A stretch of 64,000 nt of DNA from Tulasnella sp. 424 (Eukaryota > Basidiomycota > Agaricomycetes > Cantharellales > Tulasnellaceae), in NCBI GenBank assembly GCA_019633425.1, contig WSUB01000125.1:1-64000 (forward strand), given 5' to 3'. Made by a program: the position numbers and the translations under genes. Under the pieces are notes generated by a model. It did not search any database, was not told the origin of the DNA, and worked only from the letters and a program-made list of their open reading frames with translations. Within the stretch, counting starts at the first letter, position 1, and every line of letters begins with the position of its first letter. Positions 46,444 through 58,800 of the stretch are shown piece by piece.

Positions 46444-48120
46444 TCACACTCCATTACACCAAATCCTCCCAAACCGATCCGTCACACTAACCGTCCCGTT
46501 CCCCATATCCGACTGTCCCAACAAGCCTCCACCAGGGATCAGCCCGTTCCAGCTATCCCATACCCCCAACGCATAGCTCTCCGCAGCGTTGACGTCCGGT
46601 ACGGGACACGACCACCCCAGGAACGGAGGGCACGTTCGGCGCACCGTTTGGCACGACTCTATGCAGGGGAGCAATTCCGTGTAAGCCGTTGTCGGTGGAG
46701 GAAATCCTGCCGCACGCGGTAATGACTGGGCGGGACGTGGTTTGAGAGCGAATGGGATTTGAGGTTCAACGGTGGATGAGGAGCCTGACGTTACCGGGGT
46801 AGTCGGTGATCCCGGTAAAGGTTCGGTGCAACGAGGGAAAGAGACGAAACACGCCCAGACGCGGTATGCGTCGTAGCAGTCCGCGCAGCCGTGTAGCGGG
46901 GAGTATACGTCCCTCCCGCACGGGAATGTGGAGAGTAGCGTCGCGAAGTTGTTTAACGAGCTTGTGATGTTGTTGGCGATCGCCGCAGGCAACGTATCCT
47001 CGTCCACGATTGGTGTCGAATTGGACGACGTTGAGCTGATGCTTGACGCCGGTAAGGGAATCGGGTAGGACACCATTGGACAATACGACAGCGAGTGCAC
47101 CAAGACGCAGGAATCGCTGAAAGAAGCCGACTTGGTGTACATGTACACCGGTCCGCTGATCTTAGGACCTTGAGTCACCCATACGGTGTAGTTTGTGTTG
47201 GGCTTTAATCCGCTCGGGATGAGGAACTGCGTCTGCCAACCAAAACTTGGGTCGCGCACGATCGACACCGCAGAAGCGTTGAATTGCTCCTGGGCTTGGG
47301 TCACTTCGGGTAGTTCCCGAAGGGCACATGCGGATTTGTAAAATGGGAACGTGTTGAGGGTGGACGGGGTTGGAAGGATGACGATGCTGTGCGGGACTAC
47401 GAACGCTGGTGGTTGGAATGTGGGACGAAGTGCTGGGAGGGTGTAATTGGGCCATTTTGGTACGGGCAAGTTCGTTATGGTTTCGAATGCAGGAGAGAAG
47501 ACGATGGCTTGGGTGGCGGTCGTATCTCCGAGGGTGGGCGGGTCTGCTGCGGGACCATGGGCTGGGGCTGTGCGGGAACCGAAAAAAAGTGACGAGGAGA
47601 GGTCAGCCGTGAAGAAAGGGGGTCGAGTCTTAAAAGAGTCTCCCCAAGGAAGGAAAATGCCAAGAAATCAAACGTTAAAAAAAGAAACCAACTCACATTC
47701 CCCTTCCTGCACCCCAATCTCAAAAGTCCAAGTCAAGTTCTTCGCCGCACCACTCCCCACAAACGCCGCTACGCTCGCCCCACTCTGAACCTCACCGGTC
47801 CACCACCCTACTCCATCCTGAAAAGTGATCTCCTGCGAGTTCGGGTCGTTGGGTCCCATGGTGTTGGGCCCGCTTATGGTCGAGACGAAGAATCGGGGTA
47901 AAGGTTGGTTGTTCGAGCAAAAGGCTACGGAGATGGTGACTTCGGGTCCGGAAGGTGGGAGGGAGAAGAACATGGATGTTGAGGTCGAGGATTGGATTGT
48001 GAATGAGTTGAGGGAGGGGATGCCGATCTGGGTCCCCACTTGGGCGAGGATTGGTACCGGGAGGACCAGGAGGAGCCCGAGGAGCTTGAGGCGGGGCCAA
48101 GGTATTGATGATGGACGCAT
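46444..48120 (-). CDS. MID1: MID1, regulatory subunit of the Cch1 calcium channel
   Basis: Two exons (48120-47697 and 47567-46444) give 515 residues. A signal peptide (LKLLGLLLVLPVPILA) is followed by a beta-rich N-terminal half with several N-glycosylation sequons (NYTL, NLTW, NYTV). The Cys-rich C-terminal region contains STFPCGRDVYSPLHGCADC, RVWACFVSFPRC, CIESCQTVRRTCPPFLGWSC and a final RIWCNGV; these cysteines are the family hallmark. MID1 is a glycosylated, membrane-associated partner of Cch1, needed for Ca2+ entry in response to pheromone, ER stress or low calcium in yeast. CCH1 lies about 8 kb away in this window. The start ATG gives a well-formed signal peptide. Confidence 0.88.
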
Positions 48121-48764
48121 CGTGATAACAAAACTAAGAAATAGGGAAATTTAGTACTTAGTTCTGGGAGCATGAGGGAAGTCCTGAACTTATATCGGGG
48201 TTGCTAGGTGCTTTTGAGTAGGGGAGGAGGGTTCAAAGAAAGCCCTTTTCCTCCTTATCGTCGGTAGGATATTATACACGACTCTGCTGATACTTCAATT
48301 CAGCGATTTTTGAAGTCGGTCGGGTTGGAAGAATCGGCCTGCCGAACCCTTTCGTTGCCTGACTGTGAATGCGAGCAGTTCAGATAACCAAAGTAGCTTG
48401 AGGTTACTAGAGTTTGGGGTGATAAGATTCTAAAATTAGATTGGGCGCCTGTAGCGGGGTGTCGTAATAATCGATGAGTGTAGGGGAGTAATATGTGCTA
48501 GTTCGGATCAGTGGTCGGTACGAATGCCCGTCTTCCGTCTTTCGTGGTGTCGATTCCGCCGTCGAACCTCTCACGGTTCGTCTTCCCGGTGCAACGTTCC
48601 CCAGACCTCGTATCCGCGCCCCGGGCTAGCTTAGCCGCAGTTGCTTCGGCCTCCGACGCAGCCAAGAAGAATCACACATACAGGGAACTATACATACATA
48701 TAAACCCAAGAAAGAGAGGAGAGGGTGAAAAGAATAAAATAACTTAGAAAGTCCTCAACGCGCA
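48121..48764. other. MID1 promoter side, no other gene
   Basis: About 640 bp between the MID1 start and the end of the first seven-TM gene. It should hold the MID1 promoter. A small plus-strand frame at 48511-48747 has no family. Confidence 0.45.
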
Positions 48765-50120
48765 TTACCACTTCCGACTCCAACTACTCGTTCCATCGTC
48801 GCTCGACGTCGACTTCATGGGCAAGAGCGCCATCATCGACTCTTCGTCGGAATCATCGTGTCTTCGTCGCTTTAGGCTAGTTGCAAGAACCCCAGTCAGC
48901 TCAACTCGCATACAAACCATGAACGGCAAACACCTCGGACACGTACCTCCTCCACAGCTTCGAAATGAGAGATGCCAATTTCAACCACCGTCCTTTAAGT
49001 TTGGGCTTTTCGGGTTCAGGATGGGGAACGCCTACGCCGTCTACGATCACGCCGTCCTGCCGTAGTTGCGGGATCCCATTTTTAACGTCGTCTTGCTGCC
49101 ACTCTCCATCCGGACCGGTGTTGAATCGCGCGCGGATGTTGGTGCAGTGGATGTAGTAGGCAACAAGGATTTCAGGAAGGGCGTGGAAGAGGTAAAATGT
49201 GGCTTTTGCGGAGGAGGAGGTTAGGGCACTGGAGGGGTAAGTTGGTGTGGGGACGACGGATAGTGTTGTGGTGGTGAAATGAAGGACGCAGAGGCGGTAG
49301 AGCGGGACGACGCACTAAAAGGGTAAAGAGTCAGTATCTCCTTTGGTGGGCGTCCAGATAAGACTTGAGACTCACTATAGTGGCGCTGAGCTTTATTATA
49401 GCGTCAAGGGCTGATTTGTCCAGAAACTCCAATTCCGGACGGACGAGAATCATCCCTCCTATGAAGGCCAGACAGATGACAAGCGGAATCACGTCGCCGA
49501 CGTATCTGATCAAGAGCTCACATTAAGACATCCTATTATATAACGATGTAACAAGTGGGTGCGTACCTAAGGTTCCGGAAGAGGTTTGCTTTTGCTTGAC
49601 TTTGCGGTGCTGGGTCGAGAAAGCTGAAAGTGACGACGCCTAACTGCGAACAGACAAAGAGGATGATACTAGGATACAATAGTATCTTCCGTATCCTCTT
49701 GCGTAGCAGTGGTTGATCTTTGCTTCCCCTCCCGAAATCTTCCAGGGTGGTGTTGACCAAGACAGCGCGAGCGAAGCAAATGGCGTCTGTCAGCAAGGCG
49801 AGGTAGCCAACCGAGAACGATAACTGCATGTAGACTAGCGAACCGCCTAGATCTTCTCCGGGGCGGTGTCTCTTTGATTGAGCCAGCCTCAAGCTGTAGA
49901 CCACCATTCGCTCGATTGTGAAACTGACGGTGGTGGACGCGAGTGATCTGGTCCGGGTGTCTGGGTCGTATAACCGTCTGATGTAAAAGAAGAGAGAGAA
50001 GAAGTAGAAAATGATGAGAAGTATTGATGGTGCGAAGTCGTCTTGGGTTGGGAATCCTCCGATTAGGGATGGAATGCGGATTTGCCCCTGGGTGGCATCT
50101 CCGGAGTCCGTTTGACTCAT
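48765..50120 (-). CDS. Seven-TM fungal membrane protein, tandem copy 1
   Basis: Four exons (about 50120-49567, 49505-49376, 49315-48957, 48870-48765). The protein opens MSQTDSGDATQ, then SLIGGFPTQDDFAPSILL. Hydrophobic segments follow: LLIIFYFFSLFFYI, YLALLTDAICFA, LYPSIILFVCSQLG, and VIPLVICLAFIGGMILV on the second exon. The third exon has FHALPE, an NIRARFNTG motif and GEWQQDD, and the last is a short cytosolic tail ending SWSRKW. Seven membrane spans are likely. FHALPE and the NIR-x-NTG-x-GDW motif suggest the DUF3112-like fungal family, which is a tentative match. Function unknown. It is the most diverged of the three tandem copies. Confidence 0.7.
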
Positions 50121-50783
50121 GGGACTGCTACGTACGGGAGAGGAGGTCGATTACACAAGAGCAAGAGTGAAGAGTGGTTAGCTACGCTTACGTCTGTTAT
50201 TTTACCTCGTCGTGCGTGGTTTTGCTTGGCTTGGGCAGTGCGAGGGAATTATGAGGTCTTTTTGCGTGGCGTCCGCAGCGCTGGCGTAACTTGCGCTAGC
50301 GTTGGTATCCGGAAAGAAAAGGGACTAGATCATTTGCACGAAGACATGTACATGTGGTGAAGTTTGGGAGAAGCCAGGAACGGTATTCTCAGCCCGAATG
50401 ACGTCCAGTGATCGAACGTTCACGCTGGGCGGGTCGGGGACGGAGATCTCAGCTCACCGCGAGGATGGCGTCGAAGAACTTCGGTGAAGCTGCGGGCATT
50501 ATCTTCTGTGCCCAAAATGACAACACCCGCGAGCATCAGGTCTATGGAGCGTATATATCATACGGTGTACCATCCAGTTCACGGCATTACATGCTGCGAC
50601 ATGACCGTCACCAGGCCCTCCTCCCGCTTCCACGCAGTCAAGCTAGCGCTGAAGACATAGCCCCTCGGCCCCGGCCGCTGGAGTTCATGAACCATATTTA
50701 AACATATAACTTATGTACCACTAAAAGTCCCATCTAAAAGTCCCAAAAACGAATAGAAAAAGGAAACCACGTAGGTCCGAGAA
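50121..50783. other. Intergenic between copies 1 and 2, duplicated flank
   Basis: About 660 bp. 50380-50760 matches 52360-52715 between copies 2 and 3, so the repeat unit spans promoter and 3' flank as well as the gene. No separate gene is seen. Confidence 0.55.
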
Positions 50784-52093
50784 TCACCACCATGCCTTGT
50801 CAGCCTCAACGCCCGTTATAGATCTTGTTGGCACGAGCGTCAACAGCGACTCTTTGTCAGGATCGAATTCATCCTTCTCCATATTTCTGTAAATAGCGTG
50901 CATGAACGAAACAAAGTCAGCAAGCGCAGTTTTACCGTAGAGGCGCGCGCGCGCGAACCGCACCTTGATGGCCTGGACTCCCAAAACAAGAAGAACCTCA
51001 ACCACCAGCGTAATGTTGGCTTCTGTGGCTGTCCGACCGGCGGAACGCCCACACCTTCCACGACTACCCCGTCTTCTCGGAGTTGAGGAATGCCGTGCTT
51101 CGCATCGTCTTGGAACCAATCTCCGTACGGCCCCGTGTTGAACTTGGCTCGGATGTTCGTGCAGAGGATGTAGGAGATCACGAGAGCTTCGGGGAGGGCG
51201 TGGAATATGTAGAAGATGACTTTTGCTGGAGTGGCGGTGAGGCTGCCTGGCGGGTATGGTGGAATGGGTGCGAAGTCTAGAGTGGGAGAGGAGCGATTGA
51301 GCACGTTTAGACGGTAAGTCGGAATAATCGCCTGTAAAGGAGAGTTGGGTTAAGGAACAAAGACGAAACAGCACAGAGACGAACCAGAGTAAGGCTGAGC
51401 TTCACAATGGCGTCGAGAGCTGACGTGTCAACAAACTCGAGTCTTGGACGGAGATAGACTAGTCCCCCGGCGAAACCAAGAATGGTGATCAGAGCTACCG
51501 AATCGAATACGTATCTGATAAACGTCAGAATGTATATAAGCGAATCAGATAAGAACACCTCAAGTCCACGAGATAACTTACCGCATGCCTTGGAAGACGC
51601 CCGCCCAAACCAGACTCGTTAATGGCGAGGCGATACAAAACGTGAATGCTGGATACCACAGGATCCACCTTAGTCTGCCACGCAAAGTTGGCCTGTCTTT
51701 GCTCCCCCTCCGCGAATCCTCCAACGTCGCATTAACCAAGGTCGCTCGAGCGAAAGCGACGAGATCCAGCATGATCCCCATGTATCCCGCCGCAAAACCC
51801 ATTTGCTCGTATATCAACATCCCTACAACCATCTTCTCTCCCGGCTCGTGGCGGTGCGCTTCGAGTTGTCGAAAAGCGTACAGGAGTATTTGACTCATGG
51901 CGGATAGCGCCGTAGCGGAGCCTAGCGTCATCGTTCGTGTGTCGGGGTCGTATTGTCGTTTGATCCATGGGGAGAGGGAGAAGGAGAACAGGATTATAAG
52001 GACGACGGAGGGTATGAAGTCGTCTTGAGTTGGGAATCCTCCGATCAAGGCTAGGACATCCTTTGATTTCTCTGTGTCTGTCTCGGAACCCAT
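50784..52093 (-). CDS. Seven-TM fungal membrane protein, tandem copy 2
   Basis: Five exons. It begins MGSETDTEKSKD, then ALIGGFPTQDDFIPSVVL. Later come YDPDTRTMTLGSA, the membrane span YMGIMLDLVAFA, a second exon VALITILGFAGGLVYL, and a third exon with FYIFHALPE, NIRAKFNTGPYGDW and VGVPPVGQPQKP. The final short exon, NMEKDEFDPDKESLL, is separated by an intron of about 75 bp that starts GTGCGGTTCGCGCGC and ends TTTACAG. The end is VEADKAWW. Very similar to copy 3, less to copy 1. Likely a plasma or organelle membrane protein; role unknown. Confidence 0.72.
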
Positions 52094-52719
52094 TTTTTTA
52101 AGTTGAGGGGGGGGGGGGGGAAAGGGGAGGGACGGCGACGATCAAACCCGACGGCGACGTGGGAGCTTGAGGAAGAGACAACCGCTGAGCTCATCCTTTT
52201 CTACCCTTGTTTGGCTTTTACTGACCAAGCGAAGTGCGTCCAGATGGCGGTTTGGGCGGTGCAACAGGGAATTCTTTTCCAGAAAGAAAAGGGATTCGAT
52301 GATTTGCACGAGACATGTGATGGAGTTTGGGAGACGCTAGGAACGGTATTTTCGGCCCGAATGACGCTCAGTGATCGACCGTTTACACTAGGCGGGTGGG
52401 ACGGAGATCTCAGCTCACCGCGAGGATGGCGTCGGGGAACTTCGGTGAAGCTGCGGGCATCATCTTCTACACCCAAAACGACAACATATGCAAGCATCAT
52501 TAAGTCTATGGAGCGTATATATAAAGTGTACCACCCAGTTCACTGCATTACATGCTGCGACACCCTCCTCCCTCTTCCACACAGTCAAGCTAGCGCTGAA
52601 GACATAGCCCCTCGACCCCGACTGCTGGAGTTCATGAACAATATTTTAAAACGAATAACTTATGTACCACTAAAAACCCATCCAAGGTCCCAAAAACGAA
52701 TAGAAAAAGGAAACTACAA
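52094..52719. other. Intergenic between copies 2 and 3
   Basis: About 625 bp containing the promoter of copy 2 and the 3' flank of copy 3. A G-run lies at about 52109-52120 just upstream of the copy 2 start. The long plus-strand frame 52103-52945 is not conserved in the other unit and is not taken as a gene. Confidence 0.5.
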
Positions 52720-53970
52720 TCACCACCATGCCTTGTCAGCCTCGACGCTCGTTATAGATCTTGTTGGCACGAGCGTCAGCAGCGACTCTTTGTCAGGATC
52801 GAATTCATCCCTCTCCGTATTTCGTGATGGCTTGGACTCGAAAAACAAGAGGAACCTCAACCACCAGCGTAATCCAGGCTTCTGTGGCTGTCCAACTGGA
52901 GGAACGCCCACGCCGTCCACGATAACCCCGTCTTCTCGGAGTTGAGGAATGCCGTGCCTCGCATCGTCCTGAGACCAATCTCCGTATGGTCCCGTGTTGA
53001 ACTTGGCTCGGATGTTGGTGCAGTGGATGTAGTAGACCGCTAAAACCTCAGGCAGGGCATGGAATATGTAGAAGAGGACTTTTGCTGGAGTGGCGGTGAG
53101 GCTGCCTGGCGGGTATGGTGGAATGGGTGCGAAGGTTAGACTGGGAGCGGAGTGATGGAGCACGCTCAGGCGGTAAATCGGAATAATCGCCTGTAAAGGA
53201 AGGGTTGGAAATCGGTTTGAAGAACAGATGCGAAACAGCAGAGAGAGACGAACCAGATTAAGGCTGAGCTTTACAATTGCGCCGAGGGCTGACTGGTCAA
53301 CAAACTCGAGTCTTGGACGAAGGTAGACTAGTCCCCCGGCGAAACAAAGGATGGTGAACAGCGCTACCGAATCAAATACGTATCTGGTAAAAGGTCAGAA
53401 GGTATATATAGGCAAGTTAACACCTCAAGGCTACGAGACAGCTCACCGGATACTTTGCAAGAGGCCCGCCCAACACAGACTCGTTAACATCGAAACGATG
53501 AAAAACGTGAATGCCGGGTACCACAGTATCCATCTGAACCTCCCACGCAAAGTCGGCCGGTCTTTGCTCCTCCTTCGCGGGTCCTCCAGCGTGGCATTAA
53601 CCAGGATTGCTCGAGCGAAGGCGATAAGGTCCAGCATGATTCCCATATACCCCGCCGCAAGGCCCATCTGCTCGTAGATCAACATCCCTACATTCGTCTG
53701 CTCTCCCGGCACATGACGATGTGCTTCAAGTTGCCGGAAAGAGTACAAGAGTATTCGACCCATGGTGAAAAGAGTCGTGGCGGAGCCTAACATCATCGTT
53801 CGCGTGTCCGGGTCGTATTGCCGTTTGATCCATGGCGAGAGGGAGAAGGAGAACAGGAATAGAAGAACGACGGAGGGTATGAAATCGTCTTGAGTCGGGA
53901 ATCCTCCGATCAAGGCTAGTACTTGCTTTTGGGTCGTTGACGATGTCTCATCATCTGTCTTGGAACCCAT
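52720..53970 (-). CDS. Seven-TM fungal membrane protein, tandem copy 3
   Basis: Starts MGSKTDDETSSTTQKQ by alignment with copy 2; a longer frame upstream is discounted. The body matches copy 2 (GGFPTQDDFIPSVVL, YEQMGLAAGYMGIMLDL, FHALPE, NIRAKFNTGPYGDW). The tail NTERDEFDPDKESLL runs on without the intron found at that point in copies 1 and 2, with the coding sequence joined exactly. Same unknown role as its neighbours. Confidence 0.72.
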
Positions 53971-54497
53971 TTTTTCTGAAAAGGGAGGGGGGGAGAAAAG
54001 AGGGACGTCGTCGACGACGTGAGAGCTCGAGGAAGAGACAACACCCAAGCCCAATTTTTTCTACCCTAGTTCGGCTTCTACTATGAAGCGAAGTGCGTCC
54101 GGATGGAGGTTTGGGCGATGCAAACAGGAGATTGTCTGGGAGTTTGGGAGGATCATTTTTCACCCGGGCCCCGGAGTCCGCAGCCAGGAGAGCTGGCAAC
54201 GCGGGGAACTCCTTTGTCAACCAGTCAGGAGTAAGTACTATATGAGAGATCTAGAGCTGTGTGCCAATTTCAAAGACAGAACGTGGTTACAGAGAGGCGC
54301 GAGACTTGGACGGCACACTTCATCAGGAACCAAAGAGGAGCACTTCGACTGCGAGAAGTCTTGGCTGAACCCTACGGGGAATTACCGGAAGCGGCGGCTT
54401 CTGCAAGGAGGACATCTTAAAAGCTTAAAAGCGTTTAATTAAACACAGTGGCTACGAGTTATGTACTTTGGCAGGAGGCCTGTCTTCGACTACTGAA
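53971..54497. other. Upstream region of copy 3 and BUD32 3' side
   Basis: 54055-54125 matches 52190-52260, the promoter of copy 2, showing the duplication includes upstream control DNA. An open plus-strand frame (54083-54442) is not supported by any family. No other gene is seen. Confidence 0.5.
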
Positions 54498-55556
54498 TTA
54501 CCCCACCATACTTCGCTTCCTTCCACGCAGTCGGACTGGAATGGAAAATTGGTCATTATCAAGCTAGAATACTTGCGAGAATTTGAACTACTTACCATCG
54601 TCTAAACGTCGTTTGATGCCTGGCCAAGCTTTACCCGACCCCTCCGCATAGCTGTCTAGAACCGTGGCGAATAGCGGTTCGGATTCCGGATGAGTGGAAG
54701 CGAAAGCTCTTTCGAGGACGTATAAGTCCACAGCTTTATCTTCGACGAGAGCCGATTGATATGAGAGTCCAAAGTCGATTAGGACCTGTGGGAGGGAGAC
54801 CGGGCCGGGAGGACCGCTGAGTAGCCATACCAAGGTGGTTTACAGGAACGGAGTGCTTACCACTTCCATTTCGTCGGTTCCAGGTGATTTACGAAGCATC
54901 ATGTTCGACGTGGTGAGGTCGCCGTGGATGATGTCGACAGCGTGCATTTTGGCAATCTCCTGACCTATGAGTTTCATTATCGCCTCTAGAAGGCAAGCAC
55001 CGAAAGGTCAGCAGCAGCCGAGTCACTCATAGCAAAATTTACGAACCAGGAGTAAGCTGGTTCTTTGACAAGAAGTCGTCCCACTCGCTTCCCGCCACTT
55101 CATCAGTCTCAGCAGTCTCCTCCTCATCTTCTTCAATATCCCCATCTGCGCCCCCACCCAAAACAGTGCGCACCGAAGGTCCATCAATGAGCTCCACTCC
55201 AAGGAGTCCATCAATCGGGTCCACCATTCGTATTCCAGGTACGGACACTCCGTTCCGAAGGCACCTCATCAACGCCCGAGCCTCCATCACCACGCGTGAC
55301 TTGGTCAATCCATTATCAAGCGTCGGATGCCGATATTGCTTCTTGAATCGATGCTTGAGGATGATTTGAGGCTGGTTAGGGTGTAGGGTTCCTTTGTAGA
55401 TACGCTTATCTGAGCCTCAGGACGCCAAAGATCATGCGAATAACGGCAATATCGCTGAAAGTGGCTTACTGCCTCTGCACCCTGCTGCACCAGGACCGAC
55501 GATTCGAGGAGCGATAAGCTCATAGCGAGATGATGGTTGATAGGCGAGCGCTTCAC
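54498..55556 (-). CDS. BUD32: BUD32, KEOPS complex kinase/ATPase (PRPK family)
   Basis: Five exons. MSLSLLESSVLVQQGAEA joins across a short intron to RIYKGTL, then QIILKHRFKKQYRHPTLD contains the family's Lys and the RxxKxYRHP signature, followed by KSRVVMEARAL. The catalytic HGDLTTSNMML replaces HRD as in Bud32, followed by VLIDFGLSYQSALVEDKAVDLYVLERAF. The last exon adds VRLRGRKRSMVG, the basic tail typical of the family. An acidic insert (GDIEEDEEETAETDE) before the catalytic loop is unusual. Bud32 acts in KEOPS, which makes the universal t6A37 tRNA modification, and also in telomere maintenance. Either the ATG at 55556 or the internal one at 55523 could be used; the latter matches the usual length better. 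It is divergent from CCH1. Confidence 0.9.
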
Positions 55557-55877
55557 ACTTCAGAAATAGACTTTTGATACCGGTTTGGGGTATAAAAATA
55601 GAGATCAGAAAGCGGCCAATGTGACTTGGTTCAGGCGCTTGTTAACGTCAAAGAAGTCAAAGAAGGTGCCAAAATTGGGCGCTGTTTGCAATTCTGGATC
55701 GACAAACATGATACCGTAAGCCTGATCGACGTTGCGTTGCAGACCGCGGCGCCTCTGGATCCCCTCTCAACACTTTATAAACCCTTAAGCTCGTTATCGC
55801 CAACTCACCCCGAACCAACCTCTCATCACCATCAACCCTTCTAATCAACGCGTTAAGGGCCATCGTCCAGCAGGTCG
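55557..55877. promoter_or_regulatory. Divergent BUD32-CCH1 promoter region
   Basis: About 320 bp between divergent start codons. It must contain both promoters and leaders. A TATAAA at 55778-55783 about 95 bp before the CCH1 ATG is a candidate core element; no other site is recognised. Confidence 0.45.
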
Positions 55878-58800
55878 ATGCAGCGACCCAGTCATCATTC
55901 CGATTCGTTATCCCTAGACGCCTCAAACTCGACCGCAATCGCACCCCAATACGGCTCCTACAGCCCGCCTGATGCCAATAGCGGGGCGAAACGAAGAAAC
56001 AGCTGGAACAAATCACGCGAGTCGTTCTCTGAAGAGATTCGGCCATCTTTCGCCATGCCGCCCATCATGACGACAACAGGCGACGAGTCGGGCGCAGGCG
56101 CCGCTGGTGCACCGGGAGTATCGTCGTCGACATTGCAATATCAAACACCATATCCACCTGGACAGTCTCCAAGACCCCGAAACCTCTCGACAAACTCGTT
56201 GGATTCGAACGCCTCTGCGGCTCTCACTGAGGGGGAGGATAGAATTCATCTGACCTCGGCTGCTGCGGGTTTCACTCGTCCCCGCCATGGGGGCGCGGAT
56301 ACAAACGAAGCGGAAGAAGGTAGAAGAAGATTAGAGCGTCCTCAGGGACATTACGGAGAACGAGGGAGAACGATGGGGACCCTCAAAACTATGGGCAGGA
56401 ATATTAGGCGGGCCAGCATGCGCGTCGTCAATCTCGCTGGGGTTACATTGGAGGATAGACCGATGCGACTCGAGGATGAATCACCGGACGAGAGGAAGCG
56501 CAATACACCTTTTCCAGGACAGGATGAAGATATGCCAGAGATGTCGAGGGAAAGGCTGAGAGGAAGAACCCTTGGCGTCTTCGGGCCCCAGAGCGTAGTG
56601 CGGCGCGCGATGCTTTCGCTTCTCCTGTGGAGGTAAGCTGGCGATGCAGTGCGAAATGCCTCACAATGCACTGACTTTGGCTCGTCCTTAGATGGACAGA
56701 ACCTATTATCTTGCTTCTCATCATGGTTAACGCGGTCGTTCTAACCATCCAAGCGCACCGGTCGGTCTTTGTCAACGGTCGCGAAGACGGCTTCTTCGGG
56801 ACTTGGGAGGACTACGCGCTCTTCGTTCTCTTCATCATCTTCACGTGGGTTTCCCACTTCACGAGTCTCGACTTGGAGTCTTGTGTATACTAATTTGGTG
56901 GAACATCTTCTAGCCTCGAAGCCTTTGCTCGCATTCTTGTAACCGGCTTGGTGCTCGACCCCACAACACGATGGACAGACTACCAGCTCTTCTTCCAAAA
57001 AGTCAAAGCAACTCCAGGCAAAGTCCACGATCGGTTCGGTTCGGTACCTTCAGGCTCCACCGTCAACATCATCGAGGCCAACGTCCCATCCGAAACCGCC
57101 TCCACCTTCGGCAATCGACTACGCTCCGGCTCGCACGCATACCCACCGGGCCACTCGATGGAACGCTCTTCGTCTTGGGTAGGCACGAAATTGGGGTTCG
57201 AACGACATCCATTCCAATTGGCGATCGAGAAGCAGCAAAGCCTTTCAGCGCAGAATTTACCGTACCTCCGACACTCTTGGAACCGAATCGACTTTGTCGC
57301 CGTCACCTCGTTTTGGATCATGTTTGGGCTTTGCATCACCGGAATGGAGACGACGCCGAATACGCATTTGTATATTTTTAGAGCGTTGAGCGTGCTGCGG
57401 GTTGCGCGGTTGCTTGCGGTTACGTCGGGTACGACCACGATTATGAGGTCCCTCAAGATCGCGGGACCGTTGCTCGCGAGAGTGTCGGTGTTTGTGCTTT
57501 TCGCTATGGTGCTGTTCTCGTAAGTGGTTCTATTTCGGGGGTGGAGAGAGTAGTGTGTATGCTGACACGGGTGTCATCTCAGCATTGTTGGAGTCCAGTC
57601 CTTCAAAGGCAGTTTTCGCCGAAATTGCTTGCTAGGTATGGAACTTGCATCCTTTCTCGCTCCGTTAATTCCATACAGCGTGTTGAAAGATGAATGATTT
57701 CCATATCCAGAGGTATCAAACGGAGACTCGATCAACTTGGGGCAATCGTGCGGCGGCCAGATCGACCCAATTAGTTTGAATACCACAGGGTATTACAACA
57801 TGCAAGGAGAGGTAATGTCGACGCCGAAAGGTTTCATTTGTCCCTTGGGCCAGCGGTGTCAAGTGCGTTCTCTCTTTTCGGTACCGGCCATTTCTGGATG
57901 AAATGAATTCTAACGCAGGCTGGAATCACGGGATAGGAGCAAGATTCCAACCCGCATAACGATATCCAAAGCTTCGACAATATCTTCTTTGGCGCGCTTC
58001 AAGTTCTCATCATCGCCGGTGCCAACCAATGGTCCACAACAATGTACATGATGATGGATTCCGACTTTTACGCCGCGTCCATCTTCTTCATCATTTGCAT
58101 TATTATCCTCAACTTTTGGCTCATCAACATGTTCGTCGCTGTTATTACAAATACCTTTTCGTCTATTCGAGTGGAGACGAAAAAAAGCGCGTTTGGTGCT
58201 GGAACGTAAGCCTTTATTGTAACGTATGGAATGAGATTTTCAGTGGCTGATGTGGATGCCCTTGCGCAGGTCCGGACCAGTCATTGACGAAAAGGCAGAA
58301 GAGTGGACAATGATGAGCCGACAGCGTACGGGTGCAAGGTCGGTTATTCAGGAATGGTACCTCCGAACTCAGTTGGGCTGGGTCGTTCTGGTTTTCGCGG
58401 ACTTGGTGGTTCAAGGCACAAGAACGGCAACTTCATCTGCAGGGCACCTACAGTTCCTAGGTACAGGCCCTCGTACCTTGCTTCGGTGCTCAGAAGCTGA
58501 TGTGCACCAATGGACTTCTTTTCCCGTAGACTCTTTTGAACTAGTGGCCACCGTTGCTTTTGACATCGAAATGGTGTGGCGGATTGCGGGCTACTTGCCG
58601 AATTGGCGAGGGTTCAACGAAAGAGGCCTCAATTGGTTCGACCTGTTCTTGGCCGTCACCACGACTATTCTTCAAATACCGCCCATTCACAACTGGCAAT
58701 ATTATCCATGGCTAACCGCGTTCCAACTTGCGCGGTTCTACCGAGTGATTTTAGCTATCCCGCCGATGAGGTCGTTGCTAGTACGAAACTTTTTGACTTG

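Noticed and set aside
52103..52945. 280-codon plus-strand frame between seven-TM copies
   Set aside because: It crosses promoter, 3' flank and the antisense of copy 3; the homologous frame in the neighbouring unit is broken.
53971..54054. Upstream-extended start of seven-TM copy 3
   Set aside because: Alignment with copy 2 places the start at 53970; the extension reads through the promoter-side poly-G/C tract.
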